From Theocolax elegans (Eukaryota; Arthropoda; Insecta; Hymenoptera; Cerocephalidae), in the NCBI GenBank assembly GCA_026168455.1, contig CM047425.1, forward strand, positions 96,041,580-96,105,579: 64,000 nt of DNA, written 5' to 3'. Position numbers and translations under genes: made by a program. The notes under the pieces are model-generated. The model was not told the origin of the DNA, did no database searches, and was given only the letters and a program-made list of their open reading frames with translations. Every line of letters begins with the position of its first letter. The stretch's first letter is position 1. Of the stretch, positions 25,745-38,700 are shown piece after piece.

Positions 25745-26795
25745 TAGCGAACCGTATTTCCAAGGGCCAACGACAGTAGATTAGTCGTCGCCGAATCTGC
25801 GAGCAGGCTGACTAACGCAGCGGCGTGTATATATTAAGGTTAAGAATGGTTAAAGAGTATATTGTATTTTAAGGTCAGGACGTAATCGAAGCGAAAAAGG
25901 TCCAGATATGATAAAGATTATTATTATTAATATTATTATTATACTATTATAATAATACTACAAATGGGCGAGAGAGAAAGATTGATTGAAGTGTTGACTA
26001 ATGATATGATGCTTCGTTTATATATTGACAAAAAAGAGAAAAAGCGAGAAAGAAAGCCGAGTCAGCAGTTTATTAATAATTATATGAGATTTCGATGTTA
26101 TTATTATCGACTAAGTGAAATATGTTATAAGATTATTAAAGTGTAAGAGAAACGTGAGGGCATGTGGAAAAGGAGTATAGTCGCTAGTCACTTATAGGCT
26201 TTCGAACCAGAATGTATTTATTAATACGAGCATACGCTATTTATAACCATGATGTAAATATATACAGCAAAAAAATGATAGAGATTAATGAATAATAATT
26301 AATAAGATGAATGATAATGAGTAATAACTTATATAATATATTATGTATAAATGTAACTGTGATGATAGCTTGTAGACGAGTAAGTTTCCGGCGGAAATCT
26401 TGAGAGAAGGATATATACGTGCTCGATCCCTCTATTCAAATTTCCCACTCTAAATTACGTACACGAAGTATGTTACGAACACTATGACGGAGTATTTTAT
26501 TTTAAATAGATATTTTACTCTAATTTAATGCAAGTTTTTTTTTTGTATTACGCTCTTTATTAACCAACGTACAAGTGTTTTTATGCTACCATGTTTCTTT
26601 TTTATCATTTTATTTCTGATAATTTTAAACGACTATCAAAGAATCATTGCAACATAACTAAATGAAAGCAGCTTCGGCGCCAATGGATACCAACTCGATG
26701 CGTAGGCGCCTCGTGTTTTTTACTCGCTTTATGTATTCCTCGGCATGTGGCAGAAGTAAGGAGTAATAAGCTAATAAAATTTATCTCAAACATTA
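25745..26795 (+). other. 3'UTR of the RUN/SH3 gene (probable)
   Basis: Sequence after the TAG stop is AT-rich, with an ATT-repeat patch around 25920-25960 and several ATTTA-like elements. A canonical AATAAA at about 26773-26778 is a candidate polyadenylation signal. The end is inferred only from that signal. Confidence 0.45.
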
Positions 26796-29112
26796 ACTGC
26801 AAAGACCATATTCTCTCCCTACTTTCCTATTTGTCTAAGGCTATCCTCAAATTTCTACGTTAACATTATTTATAAGTTTTTTAATTTACAATAATTATTT
26901 TTTATTTTTATTAATTTTTTAATACAAGTTTTGAAATAAGAGTTTTATCGATAATTTTATTTTGTTTCGTTTTAAAGTACACTTATATTATCTTCATTAT
27001 ATAAGTATATATTTTTATATATATTTTCATTAGTTAATATATGTTAAAATTGCAACTTTTTAATTAAAATCATAAAACAAGATAAATAAAATTTTTAACA
27101 AATTTAAAATATAACTACAGACAAATAAATAAAATATACACTTCCAAGTTATACTTTGTTTTAAAAGGACACATAAGGATGATAAACAATAAAGGATCTA
27201 CCCAACTTAGAGGTATCGTGATATAGGATCTCATTAGAGTCCTATGTCTTTAAAATTAAATGCAATTATATCTTCAATTTATATCTTGAATTTTATTTAC
27301 AGTCAACTTACACTCGACTAGGTGCGGACAAAGGACATCATCCGATCATCAAAGTCATTGTATTCAATTATACCACGTTGTCTTTTAATAGGTATACTAA
27401 AATTTTTTTTATCTTATTTCGATACACGGTATATAGCCAATAATTTTTTCCATAAAAAATAACTATGAAACAAATCGCTTAATAGTAGTCACTTACTTTA
27501 TCTAGATTAACAACAAATTTCATACTCCTTCACGTGGTACAATATACGTGAATAAATTGGTTGGGTGTTTTTTTTTTCAATGACCCTTCCTCACGGTTTC
27601 TTATACAAATAATAAAAATTCAGTTCGAAGACTCGCACAAGAAAAAAAAGACGAGCCTGTACACACTCACACGTAAAAATCAACTCCACACACCAGAGAT
27701 GGATCTGACTATATAATTCCATTGACCAAGTCATATGTCGATGCTTTTGTGGTCATTCAATTGAGTCATATATGTTTTTAGTCGTTTTGTTCAACACGAC
27801 GGATAAATGGAATCTTCGATACCGCTGTCCAATATCATTTTTTTTATATCTGTATAAAAATCGTTTACCGGAAAGTGAAAATAATAAAATAGAAAATTCT
27901 ACAATTTTACATCGAAGTTTCGTAAAAATTGTACTCTGGCTTGAAATTTCATCACAGATACGTTTCACTTAGTTCTTGTAAAGGTACAAAAATTATCCAA
28001 GACGAGATAAAGAAAATTAATAATTTTGTATCAAAGAGTCCATTGATTACGATTCTTCTAACAATTGATTTGTAGTGTTCATTCGGATAATAACTATTAC
28101 GTAATTGTACCGTATATAAACACGATTTTTTTAAATGTATAAATCATTAATTCTATTACTAAATTAATTGCTGAAACGCATATGTAAAAGCTATGTACAA
28201 CTTATTAAAATTAACAGTATATATGAATATATACCCATTATAACCGAACTTATTGTTATTATCTTTTATTTACATCACTGTACGAAAAATTTACTAACGA
28301 TACATCTCTCACATTATTTTTCTTGCAAACTTGAATGAGTCTGATCAATCTCTGGCTAACATTGATAAACATCAGATATACATTATTAGACAGATTCTTG
28401 TGTCAATGAATATAATATTTTAGCTCTTATAGGGTAACGTTGACCAATCATCGAAAATTTTCGGCAGCAAATCTCTATTTTATATATAAAGTTAAATCAA
28501 ATAAAAAAACTTATATATTTTACACAAATACACGTATTAATATATAAATATATGTGTATATATAAAGATTAATAAGTAATTTTATATAACTTCATATAAA
28601 ACTTGAGCATAAAAATAGTTATTAGATCATTCGTTTGCATACAATTTAATAAAAACAAAAATATCCAAGGTTCATTAAAAATTTTTTTTCATCAGATGCA
28701 ATCATTGTTTAAATAATATGCTTTATTGAACGCCCTTAGCATGTGAGTCTCACATATATGTTTTATCGACGTTTTGGACCCATTAACGCCGTCTCCTTTG
28801 CTTTTTAAAGAATGTTATTGCTCTGAAAAGGGAAGACGTTAATGTGTCCGACTCTTATGATTTGCGGCGATCAATAAGTACATTGATTCAAAAAATGTTT
28901 TACTAATAAAATATCACCAATTAGTATCGAGTTAACTGAAAAAAATCATCAAATTGTATGGAATTAAGTGTATCTTTAATTAAAAATTTTCTCATATCCT
29001 ACAATGACCGACCAACGTTCTTTTTACTCATTTCGATCTACCTAATACATTCGCGAGCCGATAAAATAATGTTTGTCGTACTTGTCGTCCGCAGTCCGAT
29101 ATGTCTGGGCCC

Positions 29113-29145
29113 TATATAAGAAAAAATCGAGTAGCTCATATGGCC
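29113..29145 (+). promoter_or_regulatory. Isolated TATA box candidate
   Basis: TATATAAG sits in a GC-richer island (CGCGAGCC, GGGCCC, GGCCGC nearby), far from any recognised gene. Inferred as a possible promoter of a noncoding transcript. There is no ORF downstream, and chance occurrence is a real alternative in AT-rich DNA. Confidence 0.2.
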
Positions 29146-32100
29146 GCTCCGATATCTTTTTGTTGCTTACAATGCATATCTTTTACGCACTTTGTGTTTT
29201 GTAACGTTGTTTAGACAATTGTTAGTAATATTATATAATAATATTGGTTATCATCGTACAATAATTATTTATATTAGGTACACCTGGTTTTGCGTTTTGC
29301 ATCTGATATATCGTCGATATAATATTTTTTTCTTTTGCTCACACGAATATTTCTTCTTTTTCACGAGGAAACAAATTAATCGTTGAAAAAAAGCATTCAG
29401 CATTTTTACAATTTCATTGCGTTATTTTATAATATTCAATTCTGCTATTGTTTTGGCACCGTCGAAAGCCAGCATTCGAAAGGAGAGCAGAATTTGAAAT
29501 TATACAAGCAATTAATTATTTTAAAGGACGAGATGATGTTAAACTTATAAAAAAACTTATCATTAATTTGTGTATGTGTTAAAAAATTATATTTACAAAA
29601 TTTATATTTCAATGACTTTCATCTTTCTAAATTAAAATGAATCATATAATCCTAATTATTAAATAAATTAAACGATGAAAACATTCACAAACTAATAGAT
29701 AAAATATATATACTTAATATTTCTTTCAAAAGTTTAACATTCACTTGTCCCGTAATATACAACTAGTATTGATTCGCTAAAAATGCTCTAAAGCAGTAAA
29801 AGTTTCTGCACTTATGTGCTTTACGAAAATGAAAATTAATTAGGTATATGTTTCAAAATTAAATATTTCCATTCCTATCATATACAATAGAATTTTATAT
29901 TAATAATTAGATGTTGAGTGACAGAAAAGTTTACTCTTCAGACAATTAATTATAATAGAAAATCGCGAATTGGGGAAAAAGCTGACTACAATAAAAACAA
30001 AAATATGTGAAAATGAAAAACATGTTTACAGACACGATTATTGCGCACCTTGGAAGACGAACGAAGGATCGTCGATCAGTAATTTTTTTCCTTTTCTCTC
30101 ATACTTATATAAAAAATGGGGCGGACATTCCTCTTTGCATTTGCATTTGTACAGTATCGTCTGTCAAGGATTAGATTCAAATGTTTTTCTTCGCTAGACA
30201 ATAACAAATGTTAACATTGTTAGAGGCCAGTGTAATAGTCAGTGTAAAGACGAGGCTTGAGTCTGACATTTATACGTTATTCGTTCGTTTCTTTCCTTTT
30301 AAGAATAATTCTTATTAAATTTTGCACTTTCGTTTAATTACAAGAGGAAACTAATTACGTATTTAGAGTTTCGGTGGTAACCGTTAGTATTAATTCACTG
30401 TACATACAATTTTAGGGTAAATTTTTTTATGAGAGAAACAGAACGCCAACAACGTAACGGAGATTGATCATTGCACGAGTACATTATAATTATTCGTGGC
30501 ATTATCAATCGTAAAGCGCGATTGTGTCTACCAGGTACATTGTAACAAGATTCATAATCGCAATCTTAAATACCCTTTGTATCTTTCTTTTATTTTTATT
30601 ATTTTTGTTAACATTCCTTCGCTTTATTCGTGTCTCATGGCTTATTTAAGGAAATCGTAACAATATGTACATTAATAAGCAAGATCAAATTATGATATTA
30701 CATTATTTATAACGGTTAAGAAATAAGTCAAATATATTTAAGCTGCGTTATCTGTGCATATAGCAGATTTATTTGTATAATGTAGTATATTCATTTGGGT
30801 TAGAATTGAGATTGCTTTAATATGAATATACACAAAGTTCCAACCTCCTTAAAGATGGTCGTTTTTTTAACAGCTTCAAAACGGGCCCGTTTGGCAAGTT
30901 GTGTCAATGGGAAACGAGGCACTAATCTTCTACACGAATTTAGAAAAAAATATACAAATAAACTGATAACACATTGCATAGATATATACTTGTTAGGCTC
31001 TTCAAAAATTCATTCTCTATTAATATACAGACGCTTTCGCTTGTATTGTTTATTATAGTTATTTACAGAGCTTCGAGACACATTAATTATAATTTTATCA
31101 TTTTACATAACGACACACCATTAACATTCGCTTAACTTAGGTTACGAACATGCCACTTTGACAAAGCGTTTCTCTGCCTTTATGCTGGAAGAAACCCTAC
31201 GTGTTTTATCGTGCAATGTTAAGATCATCTATTAATGAAATATTAGTTAAATTATAAATTAGTAAAATGGTACGAGGAAAGCATTTCAATTCTTGGATGT
31301 AAGCAACTGGGAACCTAAAACCAATTTTTACCTTTCCTACCTTATCAATATAGAATATCGCTTAAAATTAGAGATCATTACAAAACAGCATTTATTAATA
31401 CAATTGTAAGAGTTCATTGCTCCTCGTTTATTAATAATCGACTCGTGTGTTCAATGCTAAGCAGATATACTCATTAGTTATCCATTTATTTCAAAATTTT
31501 TGGCAAAGGGTTTCCCAAAAAACAAATAGATATTTATGTCTAAAATTTACCATATTGATAATTTATTAATATCCTTTCATAATTATTAGTAACTAATAGA
31601 ATTAATTTAATTATGTCCAATTTTATAAATTTTTTTGTTGTAGAAAAGGATAAAAATTTGGTTCGGGACTCCCTTGAACAATGCACGATAAACATTTTAT
31701 ATAGTCAAAGCAACATAGATTTTTAAATGATAATTTCTGACAGTGATTTGGCAGTGAAACATTTCGTGGAAGGCCAGAAATTGAGCAACGAAGCAGGTTA
31801 ACAAAATAGAATATTAAAGGACGAGGATAATCCCGCGTTTCGTATTAACATGATAAAACATTTCTTTCGTCAAACGCCAAAACAAATAAAATAAGTGTAA
31901 AATTTTCATTTCATAATATGAATTAAACAAAGCATTTGTCTATAACAAAATACTACGTGCGTTCGTATGCCCTTAAAACTTTTAGGAAGTTAATGTATAA
32001 CGGCAGCATTAATAGATTCGGTCATCTAAAGTTAAATGAAGATAAAAAAACCGTTCGTACGTCATGGTTTAATTATACGATTTTACTATTTAAGTATGAA

Positions 32101-32450
32101 ACCGTCGTTCCCCATTGACGGGTTTTCTTCATAGGGTATGACTACGGTATTATTACTATTTTTATATCTAAAATTAAAATATATCCATTCTTACTGTTTA
32201 TGGGTATTTGTACATTTAAAAAGTGTATTCTATATGTTAAAAACGCATAAATCGTTATTTAATCAATACGTGAATGTTTTTTTATTGAATAGTATATTAA
32301 AAAACCATAGAAATTTTTAATGAAAAACTTAATATTTAAAAATATAAATGTTTTAATTTGAATTAATCAATTTGCTTATATTTGAAATAATATAATTGTT
32401 ACTTTATTTAGTTTATTAGCAACAAATTAATGTTTATCATAAATACTACT

Positions 32451-32550
32451 AAGCAATGTATTATATTAATATAGAAAACATTCATGGAATTTTAATCCTA
32501 TTAAGCAAAGTATTACATTAACATAGAAAACATTCATGGAATTTTGGTCA
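32451..32550. repeat. Tandem duplication, 52-bp unit, two copies
   Basis: The unit beginning aagcaatgtatta at 32451 recurs at 32503 as aagcaaagtatta. Both copies share the block atagaaaacattcatggaat, with only a few substitutions between them. It is noncoding. Confidence 0.75.
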
Positions 32551-33483
32551 TACATTTATAAAATATAGAATGCCACCTTTAGTGATTGGATTTTATAGAA
32601 TCTTAACAATGATATTTTTATAAAAAAATCTAGATATTCGCATAATTTAAGGTGAAGTCGTATTCTCTGCATTTGATGAAAATTTTGGCTACTAACTTCA
32701 ATAGTAAAGCTTATTCAACTATTGAAATATTCAGGATTAATAATTAAAAATTGTATTTTAAACGAATAATAGAATAGAAGGTACTTGTGTATCATAATTT
32801 CTTTTTCAAGAAATTTCAATAGCTATATGTACTAGGTCAAAGATTATTTTTCAGTTTATACATTTTTTAATATTACCCTTTTAGAGATTATATTTTTTGA
32901 CAAAATATTAAAAATAATATTTAATAAACATTAGAACTTGAGATGAAAATATATGTTCAATCTTACTATTTTCAAATATTTGTAATAAAATTAATTTTTT
33001 TATAATACCATTAAACTTTGTATTACGATAATAAATAAATACCAAATATTAATTACTTTTGATTATTTGATTATCACTTGATTGATTACGAGTAAAAAAA
33101 TCCTTTTTTCAAAGTTAAATTTAAATCTAAATCTAAAGATAAATTAACTTTTATAAGCATTGTGATTATAAGAAAAGTTTGCAAAATCTAGTTACAGCTT
33201 CCTAATTTTGAAAACATAAAGTTGACGCATGCAAGTACCTTCTATCTATAAAATTTATAAACGAAATGTTCACGAATACAACGTAAATGGCTTGACTAGA
33301 TTAAAATAAAACGAATACGTGCTTCTCTCAAATAACAAATATTATTAATAGAAAAAGTTCACCAGTCATAACTTGATACCTCTTTTGTGTACTGAAGAGT
33401 TTCGAACTTGTACGGAAACATTGATCAGTTGTGCAACGTCAAAAACTATGAGCTACAAAATCGTTATAATACACGCCGGCTAA

Positions 33484-36400
33484 CTACATACTAGATTCCT
33501 TCGTCGTTAGGGACTCGTTTGTATTGTCGACGCGTATAAGTGTCGAAGAGTTCAGTACCATACTACGACTCAGAGATGCAACTCGTTCCATCACGCATGA
33601 AGCTGAAAGTCGTGCTTCAGCATCGTGATCCCAACATTCCTCCATTGTGTCGCAGATGGCCAGTAGTCCCTACAAACAATTGTAGTACGTTAATTTATGT
33701 AACATATACATATGTAATTTTATTTTTCTTTTGATCTAATTGTTAATTTTCATATTATCCTATAAAGTACTATAGTTTACATAAAACAATTTATAAATTG
33801 AAATCATCATTTTAATTAATTTTAGAGTTAAATTGTCAATACGACATGTACAATAGTCAATCAAAAGTAATTGGTCATTTATATAAATTGTTTAGTTACT
33901 TAAAACTGCAGTTTAATAGACAATAATATTAATAATTATTCTTAAGTTGTAATTTATTCAAAATAAATTAAATTAAATTAGCTATTAATCAAACAATTTA
34001 ACTTCACTTATAGAATAAAATATAATTTTTATTTATAGATATGGTTTTTAATTTAAGAGAATATAATTCACATATACAATGTTTATTTTTTTATAAATTG
34101 ATTTTTGAATAAAAAAAATATCTGTTTAATTTCAGAATGAATAAGTTCTTGAGTTGGGATAAAAAAATTGGATTGAACCTTACCGGGTGTTTGCGCCAAG
34201 TGTCTAATATTAATGGTCTTTCTTTTTTGTGAACGACACTTTCCTGCATGTCTTCAAGTGTGGGATGAAGGCCAACCTCTTCTTCGAAAGGTAGCCTATA
34301 TTCACCGATTGGCCCCTGTGAATTATAATATAAAATGTATTTTAATTGGTATGAGTGTTAACTTATTTAAAAATAAAATATCGTTTAAGTTTATAATGCC
34401 TGTAAATTTGACATTTATACTTCTATATTAATAAATAGTTGTAATTATTCAAAACAAATTAAATATTCACTTTAAATAAGCTTATTTTTATTATATATAT
34501 GTACACATTTGTATGTGTAAACCAATATTTCCTTTGTTTTAACGCTAGTTTTATTATAAAATGCATAGTTATTTAAGAAATTAAATAATCCATATTATTA
34601 ACTATGAAGTTATTAAGCTTTTAAACATATCTTATAATAAAATTAATTAAAAACTTTTAATTATATAATATTATTATATTAACATTTTGATGTTATAATT
34701 ACGAATTTATTTATTTTCAATGTTTACAAAAAATCAGAAATTGAGAAGAGTACATTATATTTTATTGTTAACATCAAAAAAGCTTATTTGAAGTGAAAGT
34801 CAATCGTGTAAACAATAGTACTTTATTTTAAACTTACATCTTGCACGGTGCAACGTGAGGCTAGTTCCCAAAGCACAAGACCACAGGCGTACATATCGAT
34901 ACGCAGGAACGAATCCCTTGTGAAGTTGATTGCCCCTTCGAGTACTTCAGGTGCCATGTAGCGTCTCGTGCCTACTTGTCCATGAGTATCACCGCATGGC
35001 TTACCCGGATGGAAGATCAACGCTAATCCAAAATCCGCTATGCATGCGCTCATATCGTTCTTTAGTAGGACGTTCTTCGATTTAAAATCGCGATGAGCAA
35101 CAGCTGGCTTGTAGCCGTCTACCTTATTTGCAGGAATTTCCTCGTGTAAGTGCATTAAACCTCTGGAAATTTTAAACATATTGCTGGTTAATGTAGAAAA
35201 ATAAGAAATTGTCTAATGTATGATAAATGGTATTTAAAATTATAAACGTTGTTATAATAAAATATAATTTAATTATATAGTTGATTTACTGCACACATTT
35301 TGTGTAAGTGTAATCAGATATTAGAATAAAAGAGTTTTATTTTTACCTTGCCATTGATTCTGCAATCCTGCACATCTCTGGCCAGGAAACGACATTTGCC
35401 TTGAGATAGTCGCACAGCGAACCTTTCTCATGATAGGCCGTGATAAGCCAGAATTCAGCTTGCAGATTATCACCACGTTTCTCCACTCCTATGAAGCGAA
35501 GTATGTCTTCATGGTCCATATGAGCAAGTTTAAAGATTTCTTGCTCGGACTGCCAGGACAGTTTATCCTGAATAGGAAATACTTTAACTGCCACGGTCTC
35601 TACTCGCAGCTGAGCTTTCCATACTGCACCAAAACGACCGCGGGCTTTTATTTCTAACAATTGGATCGGACGATTTCCCAGATTTGGCGACGGCTGCGGC
35701 AATGGGCCCGGTTCGATCGTTGGAATCTGTAAGTGCTCGAGTTTAATTTTTATTTGAAAAATAGATTCTTTGAAAAAGGGAACATTCCATTTTCCAAAAA
35801 TATATTAATTTATTTTCTGTCACAAGTTTTTCTTCTTTAAAGATAATTAAATAGATGATTAACATTATTATGTAAAAATTAATACAATATTTTACAAATA
35901 CAAGTAATATATTTTGAATATATTAAAAAAATAAATACCTCATTAAAATAACCCAATTTTTTTCGTCGATAATAGTAAAACAATCCTGACAGAACAGCAA
36001 ATAAACATAACATAGGAATAGATATCGACAATACAAGTGTCAATAACTGCTGCTCTGTATTTGGTACAGGTTCAAATTCTGCAATTAGAATTCAAGCAAA
36101 TAATTAGTGTCTGTGATACAACAAATAAGTTCTCAATGAAATACTTGTACAGCAAATAAATAAATACCATGGATGTCATGAGGTGGTTGAGTTGGCTGTG
36201 GATCCCATGAAAAGTTTTTATTGCACATGTTTCCATCGCAACAGCAAAAGAAATGTTGCTTTTTTCTGTCAGCATTTTTCTCAACACAATGTTGTTTGTC
36301 ATAACATTCCTTGCTATCCAAAAAACATCCCTGTAATCATGAATTAATATTTTGCTTACATATATATAAAAACCTACTCATAATTTAATTCAATAAATTA

Positions 36401-37539
36401 CTTACTTTTAACTTTATGGTAGATTTTTGAGTAACACTGTCATACTGCCAGAGTACATAACAATGATTACGTTTGTCAGGATCGTGTGACCCACACTGCT
36501 CTTTTTCTCCACAGTCTTCTCTGAATTCTCCACCACACATTGTCTCATTGTAAAATTCACAATATGTTGATCCCTTAACATCATGAGCACTGGTTGTAAC
36601 TAAAGTAACATACAATAATTATTGTTTAGAAAATAAAAAGTTTTTAATATGAAATTTGTTCATAAAAGCTTTAAAGCTACTTACAAATTTAAAATATATT
36701 ACATTATATCAAATTATTAGAAATGGCAATTATATTTAATAAACAAATATTATTAATAGATTATTTAATAAATGCAAAAACTTAATAAAATAATAACTAT
36801 ATTTGTAGTTATTATTTAAATACATATAAACATTAATTTAAATATATTAATTATTTTTTCCCTTAACTAAGAAACTATTAATTGCAACTGCAATTTAATT
36901 CTGCAATAAAACTATTAATATAAAATAAAACTTAGTTTATTTATCTATCAAATATAAGTATAGTTTCAACTAAAATACACAATTACATTGTGAAAAACAA
37001 ATATAAATCAACATAATAACGAAGAAAAAAATTTTTCTATTTGACAAGCAATATAATAATAAAAGTAATTCATGTGCTTTCAAAGTTGTATAATGTGTTT
37101 AACATTATTATACAAAAAGTAGTTTATACATTATAATTTTTGTTGACAACAAAAAATTTAGTATAATCTTTATAATAAAAAAACAATTGGGAAGTTGCAG
37201 AAAAATAGAAAATTAACTTTGAGTCAAATATATACCAATGTTTACATATAAATTAATAAGCACAAGTAATAGTTAAAACAAGAATTTGTTTTTATAATTG
37301 AATTATAAATATTCCTTGTGGTCATGCATATAAAATATAAAAACAATGTTTGATGTAGATGCAAAAACAATCACAAATTTTGTTGGACTGCATAAAATCT
37401 AAAGTGTTCTTCTCGGTCTGATCCCAAAAATACTGAGATGCAGGCATGCAGCCATGCTTGTAACACGAGAGTCAAGATTAGATGACTTACCCAATAGCCC
37501 AAGGAGTATGGCGGGCAATATCACCGCGTAAGCCGTCAT
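33484..37539 (-). CDS. put: Activin receptor type-2, punt
   Basis: Minus-strand coding exons: 37491-37539, 36406-36599, 36168-36330, 35939-36078, 35347-35726, 34838-35162, 34184-34315 and 33484-33669. Phases agree and give 522 residues, close to vertebrate ACVR2A and fly Punt. In order: an N-terminal hydrophobic signal peptide ([17 protein letters not shown]); a cysteine-rich ectodomain ending in the receptor signature CCCDGNMCN; a transmembrane helix at about residues 147-170; a Ser/Thr kinase domain with invariant Lys near 230 (VAVKVF), HRDFKSKN with catalytic Asp near 334, and DFG at about 352-354. The stretches [19 protein letters not shown] and [13 protein letters not shown] are diagnostic of type II receptors, and the C-terminus KESSM resembles KESSL of vertebrate receptors. 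The protein binds activin/BMP ligands at the plasma membrane and phosphorylates type I receptors, leading to Smad signalling. The catalytic loop reads RDF rather than the usual RDI/RDL, a conservative change. All key kinase residues are present, so it should be active. Confidence 0.97.
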
Positions 37540-38700
37540 CCTGAAACGGACCTTTGCGAAAGACAGAGAGAAAGAGAGGTAGAGTGTGCGTGAGTCGAAT
37601 CACGGGAATAATCTCCGAGTGTTATTAGCCATTAAGCAAATTGCACGGGGCAATTCATGTTGCAGCATCAGCAGTGTCGACGGCGTCGCGGAATACACCA
37701 GCATCACTCTCCACTCCTCTTCCGCTTCTATCCTCTGAGATTCCACTCCTCTCGCGGGGTCTCTCGTGTGTCACATATCTCCTGGTTGTTGCTCCGACTC
37801 TCTCCCCTCGAAAAGCGTGGCTCGGTCCGCGCATCCAAAGCGGGGCGAAAACAACCTCGTCCTCCCACCTCGGTTAAATTCTCTATCGCCTTATCCTCCT
37901 TCGATATATCCGCTTCTACACGCAATACTGAACACTCTCTTTATTCTCTCTCACTCTTCCTCCCTCCCTCCGTCCTTCTCTCACTCACGCTCCCTATTTT
38001 CTTCTTTCGCGAGATATCGGCTGTTTTGATTTCCAAGACACTGGGCTAATAAATAGCCTCCCTCGTTGCGTCTCACTCGCTCGGTTGCTCTCTCTCTCTC
38101 ACTCCCTCTCGGTTAATCGCGCGCGCGCGCGCTCGCTCTCAAGAGAGCTCTAAATTTTTAATGCGTTTCTCTGGGCCATGGGGGCATGTTCGCACACTGT
38201 GTTGCATGCAAGTGTGATATGCACGGACACAGGCGCGCGCGTACACTCACATGTACGAGAGGCAAAGGAACCGTTTCGATACTCCCGTCGTCACGTCGAA
38301 TATCTCGCTCTCGCTCTGCCGCCGTGCCGCGTCTCGCAGCTTTATTTCGAGACCCGGACGGGGTAAAAAGACAACGCGTCTTTAAGCGACACGGAAACCG
38401 AGGCTCGAAAATACGAAGAGAGAGATACTTGCGAGTGCATACCGATTGGAATGCTCACGGCTTACAAAGGAACGCGTTGAGTTGAGGATGATAATAGACG
38501 GGTATATACACTACCGGGACGTCGTCGCACTCGCGAAAACTTGTACACTGGTGCGAGGGAGAGGACAGAGGACTGAGGAGGTTTTTCCGGGACGGTCCGC
38601 ATATCATTCGCGTTCCTCTTGGATATATTCCGCGCGTTTCTCTTCTCTTGATACCCTGCACTTGTGTGGGTGTTTTGTTTGTATTTAACTCACTTACACA
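37540..38700 (-). promoter_or_regulatory. put: 5'UTR and CpG-rich promoter region of punt
   Basis: The DNA upstream of the punt start codon is CpG- and CT-rich for about 1.1 kb, in sharp contrast with the AT-rich flanks. It includes a CT tract at about 38080-38100 and a (CG)n run at 38118-38132. The overlapping short frames on both strands here resemble no protein. No TATA box at a convincing spacing is seen, so this looks like a dispersed CpG-type promoter plus 5'UTR. The exact start is unknown. Confidence 0.55.
38118..38132. repeat. (CG)n simple repeat
   Basis: An uninterrupted run of alternating G and C lies beside CT microsatellite sequence inside the punt upstream region. It could form Z-DNA; otherwise nothing can be said. 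Confidence 0.8.

Larger units (their letters stand above)
26796..33483. other. Gene-poor intergenic stretch
   Basis: No coding region recognised on either strand over more than 6 kb; the short frames look random and are AT-rich. Notable items are a TATATAAG box at 29113-29120 within a locally GC-richer patch (29040-29160), an imperfect inverted repeat pair at about 31502-31535 and 31650-31683, and a tandem 52-bp duplication at 32451-32550. The distal end near 33 kb may include the 3'UTR of punt, which is transcribed leftwards. Confidence 0.5.

Noticed and set aside
37641..38485. Several overlapping frames in the punt upstream region
   Set aside because: All three plus frames and one minus frame are open in CT/CG-rich DNA. 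The translations are Ser/Arg/Leu-rich with no recognisable domain, and the region fits 5'UTR or promoter.
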